From assembly GCA_900550525.1 (NCBI GenBank), contig URSN01000097.1:1-7286 (forward strand): a stretch of DNA of 7,286 nt, given 5' to 3'. The stretch is from an uncultured Eubacteriales bacterium. GTDB lineage: Bacteria; Bacillota; Clostridia; Christensenellales; CAG-138. Under the pieces are notes generated by a model. It searched no databases, was not told where the DNA came from, and saw only the letters and a list, made by a program, of their open reading frames with translations. Made by a program: the position numbers and the translations under genes. Shown piece after piece: positions 1-5,278 of the stretch (position 1 is its first letter; the number at the start of each line of letters is the position of its first letter).

Positions 1-158
1 ACGCCGACGCGGCTTGTCTTCTTCGTGATCAGCAATCTCACAGAGAGGACAAGCCAGTTCATTCCCGCATTTACAAGTGTCGTAACAAACTTGAAAATCG
101 GGGTCAACACATCATTCCGTATATTATTTTGAATCCAAAATAAAATATCTGCTTCCAT
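1..158 (-). CDS. PAP2-family phosphatase, N-terminal part (runs off left edge)
   Basis: The minus strand is open from an ATG at 158 to the window edge (52 codons). The peptide begins MEADILFWIQNNIRN, followed by LTPIFKFVTTLVNAG, then a hydrophobic stretch and KKTSRVG. This is the usual N-terminus of small membrane PAP2 (type 2 phosphatidic acid phosphatase) proteins of Firmicutes: a short amphipathic helix, a 'hxPhhxFhTxLxNxG' segment and a first membrane helix (about residues 34-44) ending in KK. The catalytic motifs (KxxxxxxRP, PSGH, SRxxxxxHxxxD) lie beyond the edge, so the family call rests on N-terminal resemblance only. An in-frame TTG at 167 has GGAG six bases upstream, better spaced than for the ATG (15 bases), so the true start could be 167. 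A good promoter lies just upstream (211-239). Codon use is AT-richer than in the genes from 870 onwards. Confidence 0.6.
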   Translation of the reverse strand, partial: MEADILFWIQNNIRNDVLTPIFKFVTTLVNAGMNWLVLSVRLLITKKTSRVG

Positions 159-210
159 CGCGATCAAAAATATCTCCAATTATGATAGCTGTCATTGGTA
201 TTTGGACATA

Positions 211-239
211 ACTATACTATGTAATTACGTTTACATCAA
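211..239 (-). promoter_or_regulatory. Sigma-70/SigA-type promoter for the PAP2 gene
   Basis: On the minus strand, TTGATG (-35, 239-234) and TATAGT (-10, 216-211) are separated by exactly 17 bp in AT-rich DNA, about 50 bp before the PAP2 start codon. Both boxes match consensus at 4 or more of 6 positions. The site lies between the MATE stop codon and the PAP2 start, so the PAP2 gene probably has its own transcript. Confidence 0.65.
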
Positions 240-272
240 GTTAAGAGAGTAACTTTTTATTTTTCCAGAATT

Positions 273-1280
273 TTACCCTTTTTTCTCGTCCGTTATCTCT
301 CCAACCCTGTATTTCTTAATTCTCTTCAAAAGCACATAGCCGACCAGACACGAAAGAAACTCTGTAATCGGAAATGCCCACCAGATGAGTGACACGCCCA
401 TCTGCCCGTTACGAACGAAGATGGAGAATACACCCGCGAGTGGAAGGATGATTACAAGCTGCCGAAGCAGCGAAATCACGAGCGACTCGATACCACCGTT
501 TAACGCCTGATAGATTCCCTGATACGCGACGTTGACGCCTGCGAAAAGGAAGCTGATCGAGATAATACGCATCGCATCTATAAAATATTCTCTCGACTGC
601 CCTGCATTGAATAATCCGGCAAATGATTCCGGGAAAAGCTCCGTAATCAAAATTCCGACAGCCATCAAAACAATTGTATACGTCAGGCCATATCTGATTC
701 CATCGTTGATCCGCTTCTTGCTCCCCCTTCCATAGGCAAACGCAATGATCGGTGTAATTGCATCACGCTGTCCGAACGCCAAGAAAAGCACAAACTGCTG
801 TACTTTATAGAAAAGTCCGTATGCCGTCTGGGAGGCTGCGTTGAATTTCAGGATGACCCTGCGCTCTCTCCGTTCCGCCGCGGTCAGGCGGTACAGCGCC
901 GCATACAGCACCAGCCGGTCCTCCGCGGTGACGCGCGGCAGGCGCGCGGTCAGCTTCTCCCAGTCCTCGTAGGGCAGCATGTCGGCGCGGCCGTGCTCGC
1001 GCAGCCGGCTCAGCGCCAGGTTGCGCGCGATCGTCAGCACCCACGGCAGCGGCCGCCCGTTGGGCCGGTAGCGCCCCGCCGCCTCGCAGATGCGCAAAAA
1101 CGCGTCGTGCAGCACGTCCTCCGCGTCCTGTATGCTGCGCGTGAGCGACAGCGCATAGGCGTACACGCCCGGCCGGATGGCCGTGTACAGCGGCTCCATC
1201 GCGCTCTCGTCCCCCGACGAAAGACGCAGCAGCAGCGCTTCGATCTCGCTCTGGCGATCCTGTTGCGGCGTCAGTTCCAT
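273..1280 (-). CDS. Chimeric reading frame: ECF-like sigma factor N-terminus fused to MATE transporter C-terminus
   Basis: This is one uninterrupted 335-codon frame made of two unrelated halves. Residues 1 to about 138 are an ECF-type sigma factor N-terminus: region 2 spans about residues 15-97, with the region 2.2 core [10 protein letters not shown] (52-61) and the promoter-melting/-10 part [20 protein letters not shown] (76-95). The following RLTAAERR (131-138) is how region 4 normally begins, but the helix-turn-helix is absent. From about residue 142 the protein is the C-terminal half of a MATE-family Na+/H+-drug antiporter: [12 protein letters not shown], then [16 protein letters not shown] (169-184) and membrane helices near 197-216, 238-260, 268-289 and 295-318, ending KKG. 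The first roughly 250 residues of a normal 450-residue MATE protein are missing. Start chosen at ATG 1280 because GGAAGGGAG lies 10 bases upstream; a GTG at 1310 extends the frame but is not supported. The GC content changes at the join. Neither half should function normally; an assembly chimera or a real deletion/insertion are both possible. Confidence 0.75.
   Translation of the reverse strand: MELTPQQDRQSEIEALLLRLSSGDESAMEPLYTAIRPGVYAYALSLTRSIQDAEDVLHDAFLRICEAAGRYRPNGRPLPWVLTIARNLALSRLREHGRADMLPYEDWEKLTARLPRVTAEDRLVLYAALYRLTAAERRERRVILKFNAASQTAYGLFYKVQQFVLFLAFGQRDAITPIIAFAYGRGSKKRINDGIRYGLTYTIVLMAVGILITELFPESFAGLFNAGQSREYFIDAMRIISISFLFAGVNVAYQGIYQALNGGIESLVISLLRQLVIILPLAGVFSIFVRNGQMGVSLIWWAFPITEFLSCLVGYVLLKRIKKYRVGEITDEKKG
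846..869. other. Junction between low-GC MATE DNA and high-GC sigma DNA
   Basis: Protein homology and base composition both switch here. To the right, codons are GC-rich and encode sigma factor; to the left they are AT-richer (GAAATTCAACGCAGC, TATAAAGTACAG) and encode MATE. The exact base cannot be fixed by eye because the R-R-E-R-R-V stretch (residues 137-142) suits either side. I see no insertion-sequence ends, target-site duplication, tRNA or integrase next to it. Confidence 0.65.
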
Positions 1281-1290
1281 GGTTTGCGCT

Positions 1291-1299
1291 CTCCCTTCC
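1291..1299 (-). promoter_or_regulatory. Ribosome binding site fixing the sigma start at 1280
   Basis: The minus-strand sequence GGAAGGGAG ends 10 bases before ATG 1280. It lies inside the longer frame that would begin at GTG 1310, which argues that the GTG is not the start. Confidence 0.6.
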
Positions 1300-1317
1300 A
1301 CACAATACACGCACAGG

Positions 1318-1341
1318 ATGCGCGTTTTATCGCACGCGCAT
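1318..1341 (-). other. Hairpin in the leader of the first sigma gene
   Basis: Perfect 8-bp inverted repeat ATGCGCGT / ACGCGCAT with an 8-base spacer, in the predicted 5' untranslated leader of the minus-strand sigma transcript, about 40-60 bases upstream of its start codon. It is not followed by a T-run on the minus strand, so it is not a terminator for that transcript. It could affect translation or mRNA stability; function is not shown. Confidence 0.4.
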
Positions 1342-1355
1342 GAAAAAATTTTTTC
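1342..1355. repeat. A6T6 palindrome, copy 1 (sigma leader)
   Basis: GAAAAAATTTTTTC is a perfect 14-bp palindrome in otherwise GC-rich DNA. The 13-base core GAAAAAATTTTTT recurs at 5143-5155, upstream of the second sigma gene, in the same orientation relative to the gene. Such A-tracts bend DNA. Here it lies downstream of the predicted transcription start (about 1379), so any role would be in a downstream promoter or as a protein site. Confidence 0.5.
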
Positions 1356-1357
1356 CG

Positions 1358-1373
1358 CCCCGCCGCGGCGGGG
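1358..1373. repeat. GC palindrome in sigma leader
   Basis: CCCCGCCGCGGCGGGG is a perfect 16-bp palindrome, placed just after the predicted start of the minus-strand sigma transcript. It could form a cruciform or leader stem, or be a protein-binding site. Chance is not excluded in DNA this GC-rich. Confidence 0.35.
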
Positions 1374-1385
1374 GCTTTCACGCGC

Positions 1386-1414
1386 ATTGTACCAGCGCGC
1401 GGCCGGGTTGTAAA
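1386..1414 (-). promoter_or_regulatory. Promoter of the first sigma gene
   Basis: On the minus strand, TTTACA (-35, 1414-1409) and TACAAT (-10, 1391-1386) are separated by exactly 17 bp, and TGG precedes the -10 box (extended -10, TGnTACAAT). The match to a housekeeping sigma-A promoter is strong. The predicted transcript would start near 1379 and carry a leader of about 100 bases with two inverted repeats before the ATG at 1280. Confidence 0.75.
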
Positions 1415-1421
1415 GCGCTTT
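1412..1421. promoter_or_regulatory. AAAGCGCTTT palindrome between divergent promoters
   Basis: Perfect 10-bp palindrome that overlaps the -35 box of the minus-strand sigma promoter and the weak -35 of the plus-strand transporter promoter. This is a natural place for a regulator to act on both genes, but the site is short and no cognate regulator is visible. Confidence 0.3.
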
Positions 1422-1447
1422 CCCCCACGGCGAAGCTGTGCTATACT
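1419..1447 (+). promoter_or_regulatory. Extended -10 promoter of the EamA transporter gene
   Basis: TGCTATACT (1439-1447) is an extended -10 element (TGn plus TATACT, 5 of 6). The -35 position 17 bp upstream reads TTTCCC and is poor, as is usual when the -10 is extended. Transcription would start near 1454, about 26 bases before the start codon at 1480. Confidence 0.6.
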
Positions 1448-1479
1448 GTAAGGGAATTGTCGAAACGGGGGAAGCGCCG

Positions 1480-2340
1480 ATGAGCGAATGGATCCTCTAC
1501 GCCTGCGCGTCCGCGGTGCTCGGCGGCCTGCTGCCAAGCCTTGTCAAGACGGGCGTGCGCCGCGCCGCGCCCGCCGCGGCCGCGGCGGTGTATGCGGCGG
1601 TGGCGTTCCTCTTTGCGCTCGGCGCGGCGGCCATCGCCGGCACGCTCGGCGCGGTGCCGTCGCTCAATAACGGCGAGCTGGTGCGCCTGCTCGCCGGCGG
1701 GCTGCTGCGCGCGCTGGTGTGGCTGTGCCTGTTCACCGCGCTGTCCACGGGCGGGGTCAGCCGCGTGACGCCCATCGTCAACCTCGCGCCCGCCATCGCG
1801 GCGGTGCTCGGCGCGCTGCTCTTTGGCGGGCAGCTCGGCGTGTGGCGGCTGTGCTGCCTGGTGCTACTGCTGCTGGGCACGGTGCTCATGGAGAGCCGGC
1901 AGCAAAAGGGCAAGGGCTGCCGCTGGCTGCTGTTCTCGCTGCTGGCGCTGCTGTGCGCGGCGGGGCATACGCTGGCGCAGGAGCGCCTGCTCGCCGGCGT
2001 GGCCGCAAGCGTGCGCACGCTCATGGAGTCGCTCATGGCGGCGGTGCTGCTGTCTCTGCTGGCGCTTGCCGGCCGCTCGTTTCAGAGCCTGAAAAAGCTG
2101 CGCTTTGACGAGATCCTCTACCTGCTGCTCTCCGGCGTGGCCACGGGCCTGGCCGCCCTGTGCGACGCGGCCGCGGCGCGCTTTGGCGACACGACCTACC
2201 TGCTGCCCATCGCCTGCTGCGCGTTCCCGCTCACGCTGCTGTTTGCGCGCCTGCTCCATAAGGAGAAGATCCCCGCGTCGGCGCTGCTCGGGCTCGTGTT
2301 CGCCGTCGCCGGCATGTTCGCGCTGCTGCTGGAGCTGTGA
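1480..2340 (+). CDS. EamA/DMT-superfamily transporter (10-TM)
   Basis: A 286-residue, almost entirely hydrophobic protein, of usual length for the drug/metabolite transporter superfamily (two EamA repeats of five helices). The first repeat has the typical helix 3-4 segment with a Gly/Ser-rich turn and [21 protein letters not shown] (about 96-116), ending at [11 protein letters not shown] (130-140). A charged loop (141-148) separates the repeats. The second repeat contains [25 protein letters not shown] (240-264), the counterpart of the first repeat's 'P-x-x-x-x-x-G-x-x-x-x-x-E' region, and a final helix (266-284). Substrate cannot be read from sequence; relatives export amino acids, metabolites or drugs. 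ATG 1480 is preceded by a GGGGGAAG-type binding site; the frame extends upstream to 1438, but that part overlaps the promoter. The gene is divergent from the first sigma gene and 47 bp upstream of the HAD phosphatase gene on the same strand. Confidence 0.85.
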   Translation: MSEWILYACASAVLGGLLPSLVKTGVRRAAPAAAAAVYAAVAFLFALGAAAIAGTLGAVPSLNNGELVRLLAGGLLRALVWLCLFTALSTGGVSRVTPIVNLAPAIAAVLGALLFGGQLGVWRLCCLVLLLLGTVLMESRQQKGKGCRWLLFSLLALLCAAGHTLAQERLLAGVAASVRTLMESLMAAVLLSLLALAGRSFQSLKKLRFDEILYLLLSGVATGLAALCDAAAARFGDTTYLLPIACCAFPLTLLFARLLHKEKIPASALLGLVFAVAGMFALLLEL

Positions 2341-2345
2341 ACCAT

Positions 2346-2366
2346 GCGCCCCCCGGGCGCGCTTTT
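2346..2366 (+). terminator. Weak stem-loop after the EamA gene
   Basis: GCGCCC (2346-2351), loop CCC, GGGCGC (2355-2360), then GC and four Ts (2363-2366). The stem is short and the T-run brief, and the ribosome binding site of the next gene follows within seven bases. At most a leaky terminator or processing stem; read-through into the phosphatase gene is likely because no separate promoter is evident there. Confidence 0.35.
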
Positions 2367-2372
2367 ACCATG

Positions 2373-2378
2373 AGGAGG
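2373..2378 (+). promoter_or_regulatory. Ribosome binding site fixing the phosphatase start at 2388
   Basis: AGGAGG lies nine bases before ATG 2388. The frame is open further upstream to an ATG at 2376, which overlaps this site, and to one near the transporter stop, but neither has a binding site and the conserved HAD N-terminus begins at 2388. Confidence 0.8.
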
Positions 2379-2387
2379 GAAAACGGG

Positions 2388-3035
2388 ATGTACCGGCTCT
2401 GTGCGTTCGATCTGGACGGGACGCTGGCGGATACCATTGAGGATCTGGCCGGCAGTTTGAACTATGCGCTGACGAAAAACGGTCTGCCGGCGCTGCCGGT
2501 GCGCCAGGTGCTGCGCCTGGTCGGCCACAGCGTGGACTGGATGTGCCGCATGGCCGTGCCCGAGCCGCAGCGCGAGGCGCTGCACGCGCAGGTCTTTGCC
2601 GACTGCGACGCCCACTACGCGCGCCACTGCTGCGACCATACCCGCCCCTACGAGGGCATCCTGCGCACGCTCTCGCGCCTGCGCGCCGCGGGCGTAACGC
2701 TCGCGGTGGTAACGAACAAGCCGCACCGCCACGCCATGCATGTGGTGGACGCGCTCTTCCCGCGCGACACGTTCTCCATGGTGCTCGGCATGATGGAAAA
2801 ATTTGAAAAAAAGCCCGCCCCCGACCCGCTCAACTTCGTGCTCGACTACCTGGGCGTGGCGCCCCGGGACGCGATCTACGTGGGCGATTCCGAGGTGGAC
2901 ATCGCGTTTGCCAAAAACGCCGGACTGCCGTGCGTGTCGGTCACATGGGGCTTCCGCCCGCGCGCGGAGCTGATTGCCGCGGGGGCGACCTGCCTCATCG
3001 ACGACCCGGAGGAGCTGCTGGAGGTCGTGCTGTAA
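2388..3035 (+). CDS. HAD-superfamily phosphatase, phosphoglycolate phosphatase-like
   Basis: A 215-residue hydrolase with all four haloacid dehalogenase motifs. Motif I is FDLDGTLADT (7-16; nucleophile D8, acid/base D10). Motif II is VVTNK (107-111; T109). Motif III is the lysine of EKKPAPDP (140-147). Motif IV is VGDSEVD (165-171; D167 and D171 bind Mg2+). A four-helix cap (about residues 17-85) sits between motifs I and II, as in the Gph/PGP subgroup (subfamily IA), and total length is typical. Family members dephosphorylate 2-phosphoglycolate and other small phosphate esters in the cytoplasm; the exact substrate cannot be assigned. The gene lies downstream of the transporter on the same strand and may be cotranscribed with it. 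It converges on the anti-sigma gene, with the shared terminator 3070-3102 between them. Confidence 0.9.
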   Translation: MYRLCAFDLDGTLADTIEDLAGSLNYALTKNGLPALPVRQVLRLVGHSVDWMCRMAVPEPQREALHAQVFADCDAHYARHCCDHTRPYEGILRTLSRLRAAGVTLAVVTNKPHRHAMHVVDALFPRDTFSMVLGMMEKFEKKPAPDPLNFVLDYLGVAPRDAIYVGDSEVDIAFAKNAGLPCVSVTWGFRPRAELIAAGATCLIDDPEELLEVVL

Positions 3036-3069
3036 AAGGCGTCCGCGCCGCCGTCTCCAAAAGGATGAA

Positions 3070-3102
3070 GCCGGCGTTCCGTTTGGAACGCCGGCTCTCT
3101 TT
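3070..3102. terminator. Strong, probably bidirectional terminator between convergent genes
   Basis: Perfect 11-bp stem GCCGGCGTTCC / GGAACGCCGGC with loop GTTT. It is followed on plus by TCTCTTT (3096-3102) and flanked on the other side by a CTTCATCCTTTT stretch when read on minus. It lies 34 bases after the phosphatase stop and 13 bases after the anti-sigma stop, so it can end both converging transcripts; the plus-strand T-run is interrupted by C. Confidence 0.8.
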
Positions 3103-3115
3103 GCGTCAGCGGGGC

Positions 3116-4510
3116 CTATCCCAGGAGGGACAGCGGACAATCCGCAAAGCGGTGCGCCTCATACGCAGCATCCACGCTGCCGTCGCGGTACGGCACGCGC
3201 GCCCAGCCGTTTTGCGGCAGTTCCACGCCGCCATAGGCGCACGCCTCCCGATACACGAGCAGCAGGTCGAGGGAATGGAGCGCGTCCAGTTCCTGCGCCG
3301 TCAGCCCGATCGCCAGCGCGAAGCGGACCTCGTTCCCCTCCACCGGCGAGAAGGTGATGCGGTCGTACCCCTGTCCCGCGTTCTCGCCGTCCAGCAGGAA
3401 CTCCGCATCCACCTGGCGGGAAAACCGCACGCACTGTTCGTGCGTCCAACCGGCCGGCAACCGCAGGCAGACCTCCATCTCCAGCCCTGCAAGCGTCTGC
3501 CGCAGGGAGATCAGCGAAAGCGTGGCGCCTTCGAGCGGCAACAGCTCGTTCCCGACGAGCGCCGTATCGCCCTCGACCTGCTCCGCGCCCATAAAGACCA
3601 CCGCGCTGCCGGACATCGCCACCGGCGCGGGCAGCGGCAACGCTTCGACGGCGGCCGAGCCGGCGGTGGCGTCGAACGTCAACCCCTCGACGCGCAGCGT
3701 GGCCAGCGGCGCCGCTTCCTCGCCGGACTGCCGAAGCGAGCGCAGATCGAAGAACAGGATTTCGAGCGAGAGCGTCTGCTCCCCGGTCAGCCCCGACCCG
3801 ACCGGCAGGCTCATCAGGACGGGAAGCGATCCCGCCGCAACGGCCCCGTCATAGTCCGTCCGGTCAAGCGCCACGGCATATTCGGCATCCAGAATGCTGA
3901 GGCCGAGCCGCTTTGCCGGCGCGCCGCCGGCCGAAAAGCTGCAGTCGCCCACGATCATATCGTCCAGCGGGGCCAGCACCGCGCCCTCATCGGCTTCCGC
4001 GCGCAGATATTCGCTTTCGGGGCGGATGAAATCCGCAGTATTGCCCGCGAGCGTGCCCGACAGGTGGAGCGTTTCGCCGTCATAAAGCAGTTCTCCAAGC
4101 GTGAGCGTCAACCGCTCTGCCCAGGCCCGCCAGCCACCGTCCGCCGCCTGTGCGACCACGACGGTATAGCTGCCCGCTTCGATCGGTTCGACCGCCTCCT
4201 CAATCGCGGTCCCCTCCGCCCGCTCCTGCGCGGGGGTGGACAGGTATTCGCCCGTATCCACCGCCGGATGCAGCGCCTGTAAAATGGCGGCGCGCGCGGT
4301 GGGAATGCTCATCGCCGTGCCGAAGCACAGCACCAGCGCGGCGGCGGCGTAACCGGCCAGCCGCGCGATGCGCGGGCGGCCACGGCCGCGCCTTTGTCGC
4401 GGCAACGCCCTTTCGGCATCGAGGGCGTCGGCGCGCAGGCGCTGCCGAAGCGCGTCGCCGCTGAGCAGCGTCTGCTGCAGGACATCATGATAATACTCCC
4501 GTTCCTTCAT
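3116..4510 (-). CDS. Probable membrane-anchored anti-sigma factor (DUF4179-like)
   Basis: A 464-residue single-pass membrane protein. Residues 1-50 are a charged, Arg-rich cytoplasmic part without a CxxC zinc anti-sigma motif. Residues 51-69 (LAGYAAAALVLCFGTAMSI) form one transmembrane helix, followed by a roughly 395-residue outside domain. Just outside the membrane, TARAAILQAL...TGEYLSTPAQER (71-97) and LTLTLGELLYDGETLHLSG (134-152) resemble the DUF4179 type of anti-sigma/regulatory proteins encoded next to ECF sigma genes in Firmicutes. That family call is from memory of its style, not a search. The rest is beta-rich with no motif I recognise. Its ATG overlaps the sigma stop codon (ATGA), so the two are translationally coupled, and AAGGAGAG lies upstream inside the sigma gene. 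Predicted role: hold the sigma factor inactive at the membrane until an external signal acts. Confidence 0.75.
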   Translation of the reverse strand: MKEREYYHDVLQQTLLSGDALRQRLRADALDAERALPRQRRGRGRPRIARLAGYAAAALVLCFGTAMSIPTARAAILQALHPAVDTGEYLSTPAQERAEGTAIEEAVEPIEAGSYTVVVAQAADGGWRAWAERLTLTLGELLYDGETLHLSGTLAGNTADFIRPESEYLRAEADEGAVLAPLDDMIVGDCSFSAGGAPAKRLGLSILDAEYAVALDRTDYDGAVAAGSLPVLMSLPVGSGLTGEQTLSLEILFFDLRSLRQSGEEAAPLATLRVEGLTFDATAGSAAVEALPLPAPVAMSGSAVVFMGAEQVEGDTALVGNELLPLEGATLSLISLRQTLAGLEMEVCLRLPAGWTHEQCVRFSRQVDAEFLLDGENAGQGYDRITFSPVEGNEVRFALAIGLTAQELDALHSLDLLLVYREACAYGGVELPQNGWARVPYRDGSVDAAYEAHRFADCPLSLLG

Positions 4511-5058
4511 CGGGTGATCTCTCCTTTCCGGTCCGTTGGTGGGACTGGTCCCTGTGTCAGTTGGGCGCGGATGCTGCGGCGGGCGCGGAACAGCCTGCCC
4601 TTCACCGCCTCGCGGCCGATGTGCAGCGCGGCGGCGATCTCCTCCACGGACATCTCAAACCCATAGTAGAGCACAAAGACGCGATAGCACTCCCCCGGGA
4701 GCGCCCTTGCGGCGGCATAGACCGCCTCCGCCTCCTCCCTTGTGGCCGCGCGCAGCGCAAAGTCCGGCTCGTCGGCGGGCAGATACGCTTCGTCAAGCGC
4801 GCTCTCGTGCGCCTGTCGGGCGGCACGGGATGCGTAATGTGCGGCGATCTCGTTGCGCAGCATCCGCAGCAGAAACGCGCCCGGTTCGCCGATATCCGCA
4901 TGCCCACGGCGGGCGAGGCGTTCGAGAAAGCGCAGATAGACGTTTTGCAGCGCGTCCTCAGCATCGAACGGGTTTGACAGCCGCAGCAGGGCGTAGCGCA
5001 GCAGCAACGGATAGCTGTCCGCGTACACGCGATCAAAGTATGGATCGTCCACAGGCAT
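4507..5058 (-). CDS. ECF-family RNA polymerase sigma factor
   Basis: A complete 183-residue extracytoplasmic-function sigma factor. Region 2 is about residues 13-80, with NPFDAEDALQNVYLRFLERL (29-48) as the core-binding segment and the -10 melting part FLLRMLRNEIAAHYASR (62-78). A variable, acidic linker follows (about 86-110). Region 4 is ALPGECYRVFVLYYGFEMSVEE (119-140), followed by the helix-turn-helix IAAALHIGREAVKGRLFRARRSIR (141-164), which reads the -35 element. ATG 5058 has AAGGGAGG eight bases upstream. The stop codon overlaps the start of the membrane protein gene (ATGA), the standard sigma/anti-sigma arrangement. Upstream are a possible ECF self-promoter (5108-5134), an A6T6 tract and a palindrome. 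The target regulon is unknown. Confidence 0.92.
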   Translation of the reverse strand: MPVDDPYFDRVYADSYPLLLRYALLRLSNPFDAEDALQNVYLRFLERLARRGHADIGEPGAFLLRMLRNEIAAHYASRAARQAHESALDEAYLPADEPDFALRAATREEAEAVYAAARALPGECYRVFVLYYGFEMSVEEIAAALHIGREAVKGRLFRARRSIRAQLTQGPVPPTDRKGEITR

Positions 5059-5085
5059 GGGGTGCGCCTCCCTTCGTTTTCAGGA

Positions 5086-5099
5086 TGCAAGGCCTTGCA
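5086..5099. promoter_or_regulatory. 14-bp palindrome TGCAAGGCCTTGCA, operator candidate
   Basis: Perfect palindrome 28 to 41 bases upstream of the sigma ATG, directly downstream of the promoter candidate 5108-5134 and overlapping its likely transcription start. The position suits a repressor site or an mRNA stem. No regulator gene is visible in the window. Confidence 0.4.
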
Positions 5100-5107
5100 C
5101 CAATATA

Positions 5108-5134
5108 GACCGTTTTGGAGCGATTTTGGTTTCG
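5108..5134 (-). promoter_or_regulatory. ECF-like autoregulatory promoter candidate
   Basis: On the minus strand, CGAAAC (5134-5129), a 16-bp spacer, and CGGTC (5112-5108). Firmicutes ECF promoters typically read TGAAAC, 16-17 bp, CGTC/CGTA, so this is a near match 50-76 bases before the sigma ATG, consistent with self-activation. TATATT (5107-5102) abuts it and could be a housekeeping -10, but no -35 box is found at 16-18 bp. Confidence 0.4.
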
Positions 5135-5142
5135 TCAGATCG

Positions 5143-5155
5143 GAAAAAATTTTTT
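5143..5155. repeat. A6T6 tract, copy 2 (upstream of second sigma gene)
   Basis: GAAAAAATTTTTT, identical over 13 bases to 1342-1354 and in the same orientation relative to the downstream sigma gene (85-97 bases before the ATG here, 62-74 there). It lies upstream of the ECF-like promoter candidate, where an A-tract could act as an UP element. Confidence 0.5.
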
Positions 5156-5195
5156 GCCGTGCCGATTCAGGCGGCGGCGCCCGGCAAAGCGCAGC

Positions 5196-5228
5196 AAAAA
5201 ACGCCGCCCACAAGACGTGTGGACGGCG
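5196..5228 (-). terminator. Intrinsic terminator of the liv operon
   Basis: Read on minus: CGCCGTCCACA, loop CGTCT, TGTGGGCGGCG, then TTTTTT (5201-5196). The 11-bp stem has one G-U pair and is followed at once by six Ts. It ends 83 bases after the livF stop codon and separates the importer operon from the sigma gene downstream on the same strand. Confidence 0.92.
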
Positions 5229-5278
5229 CATCCTGCAAAGAGAAGTCCCACAGGGCGCCGCGCGCCCGGCCGGACCTG

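Noticed and set aside
1..132. Plus-strand 43-codon open frame entering from the left edge
   Set aside because: Its minus-strand counterpart gives a convincing PAP2 N-terminus with promoter and start codon; the plus peptide has no recognisable features.
238..255. Inverted repeat AAGTTA / TAACTT followed by a T-rich stretch on plus, as a possible terminator
   Set aside because: The stem is only six mostly A-T pairs, no plus-strand gene precedes it, and it overlaps the PAP2 promoter -35 box.
820..900. Insertion sequence or integrase-mediated event at the sigma/MATE junction
   Set aside because: No transposase, terminal inverted repeats, target duplication or attachment-site-like repeat could be seen in or around the junction.
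1358..1373. GC palindrome plus nearby T-run read as a terminator of the sigma leader
   Set aside because: On minus the stem is followed by CGG and six As before the Ts, so the T-run is about nine bases from the stem, too far for an intrinsic terminator.
2196..3140. Minus-strand open frame of 314 codons opposite the HAD phosphatase
   Set aside because: His/Arg/Val-rich translation with no domain, antisense to a gene with all four HAD motifs.
2930..4282. Long plus-strand open frame (450 codons)
   Set aside because: It lies opposite the anti-sigma gene, is Arg/Gln-rich low-complexity, has no binding site and runs through the strong terminator hairpin; GC-rich DNA yields such antisense frames.
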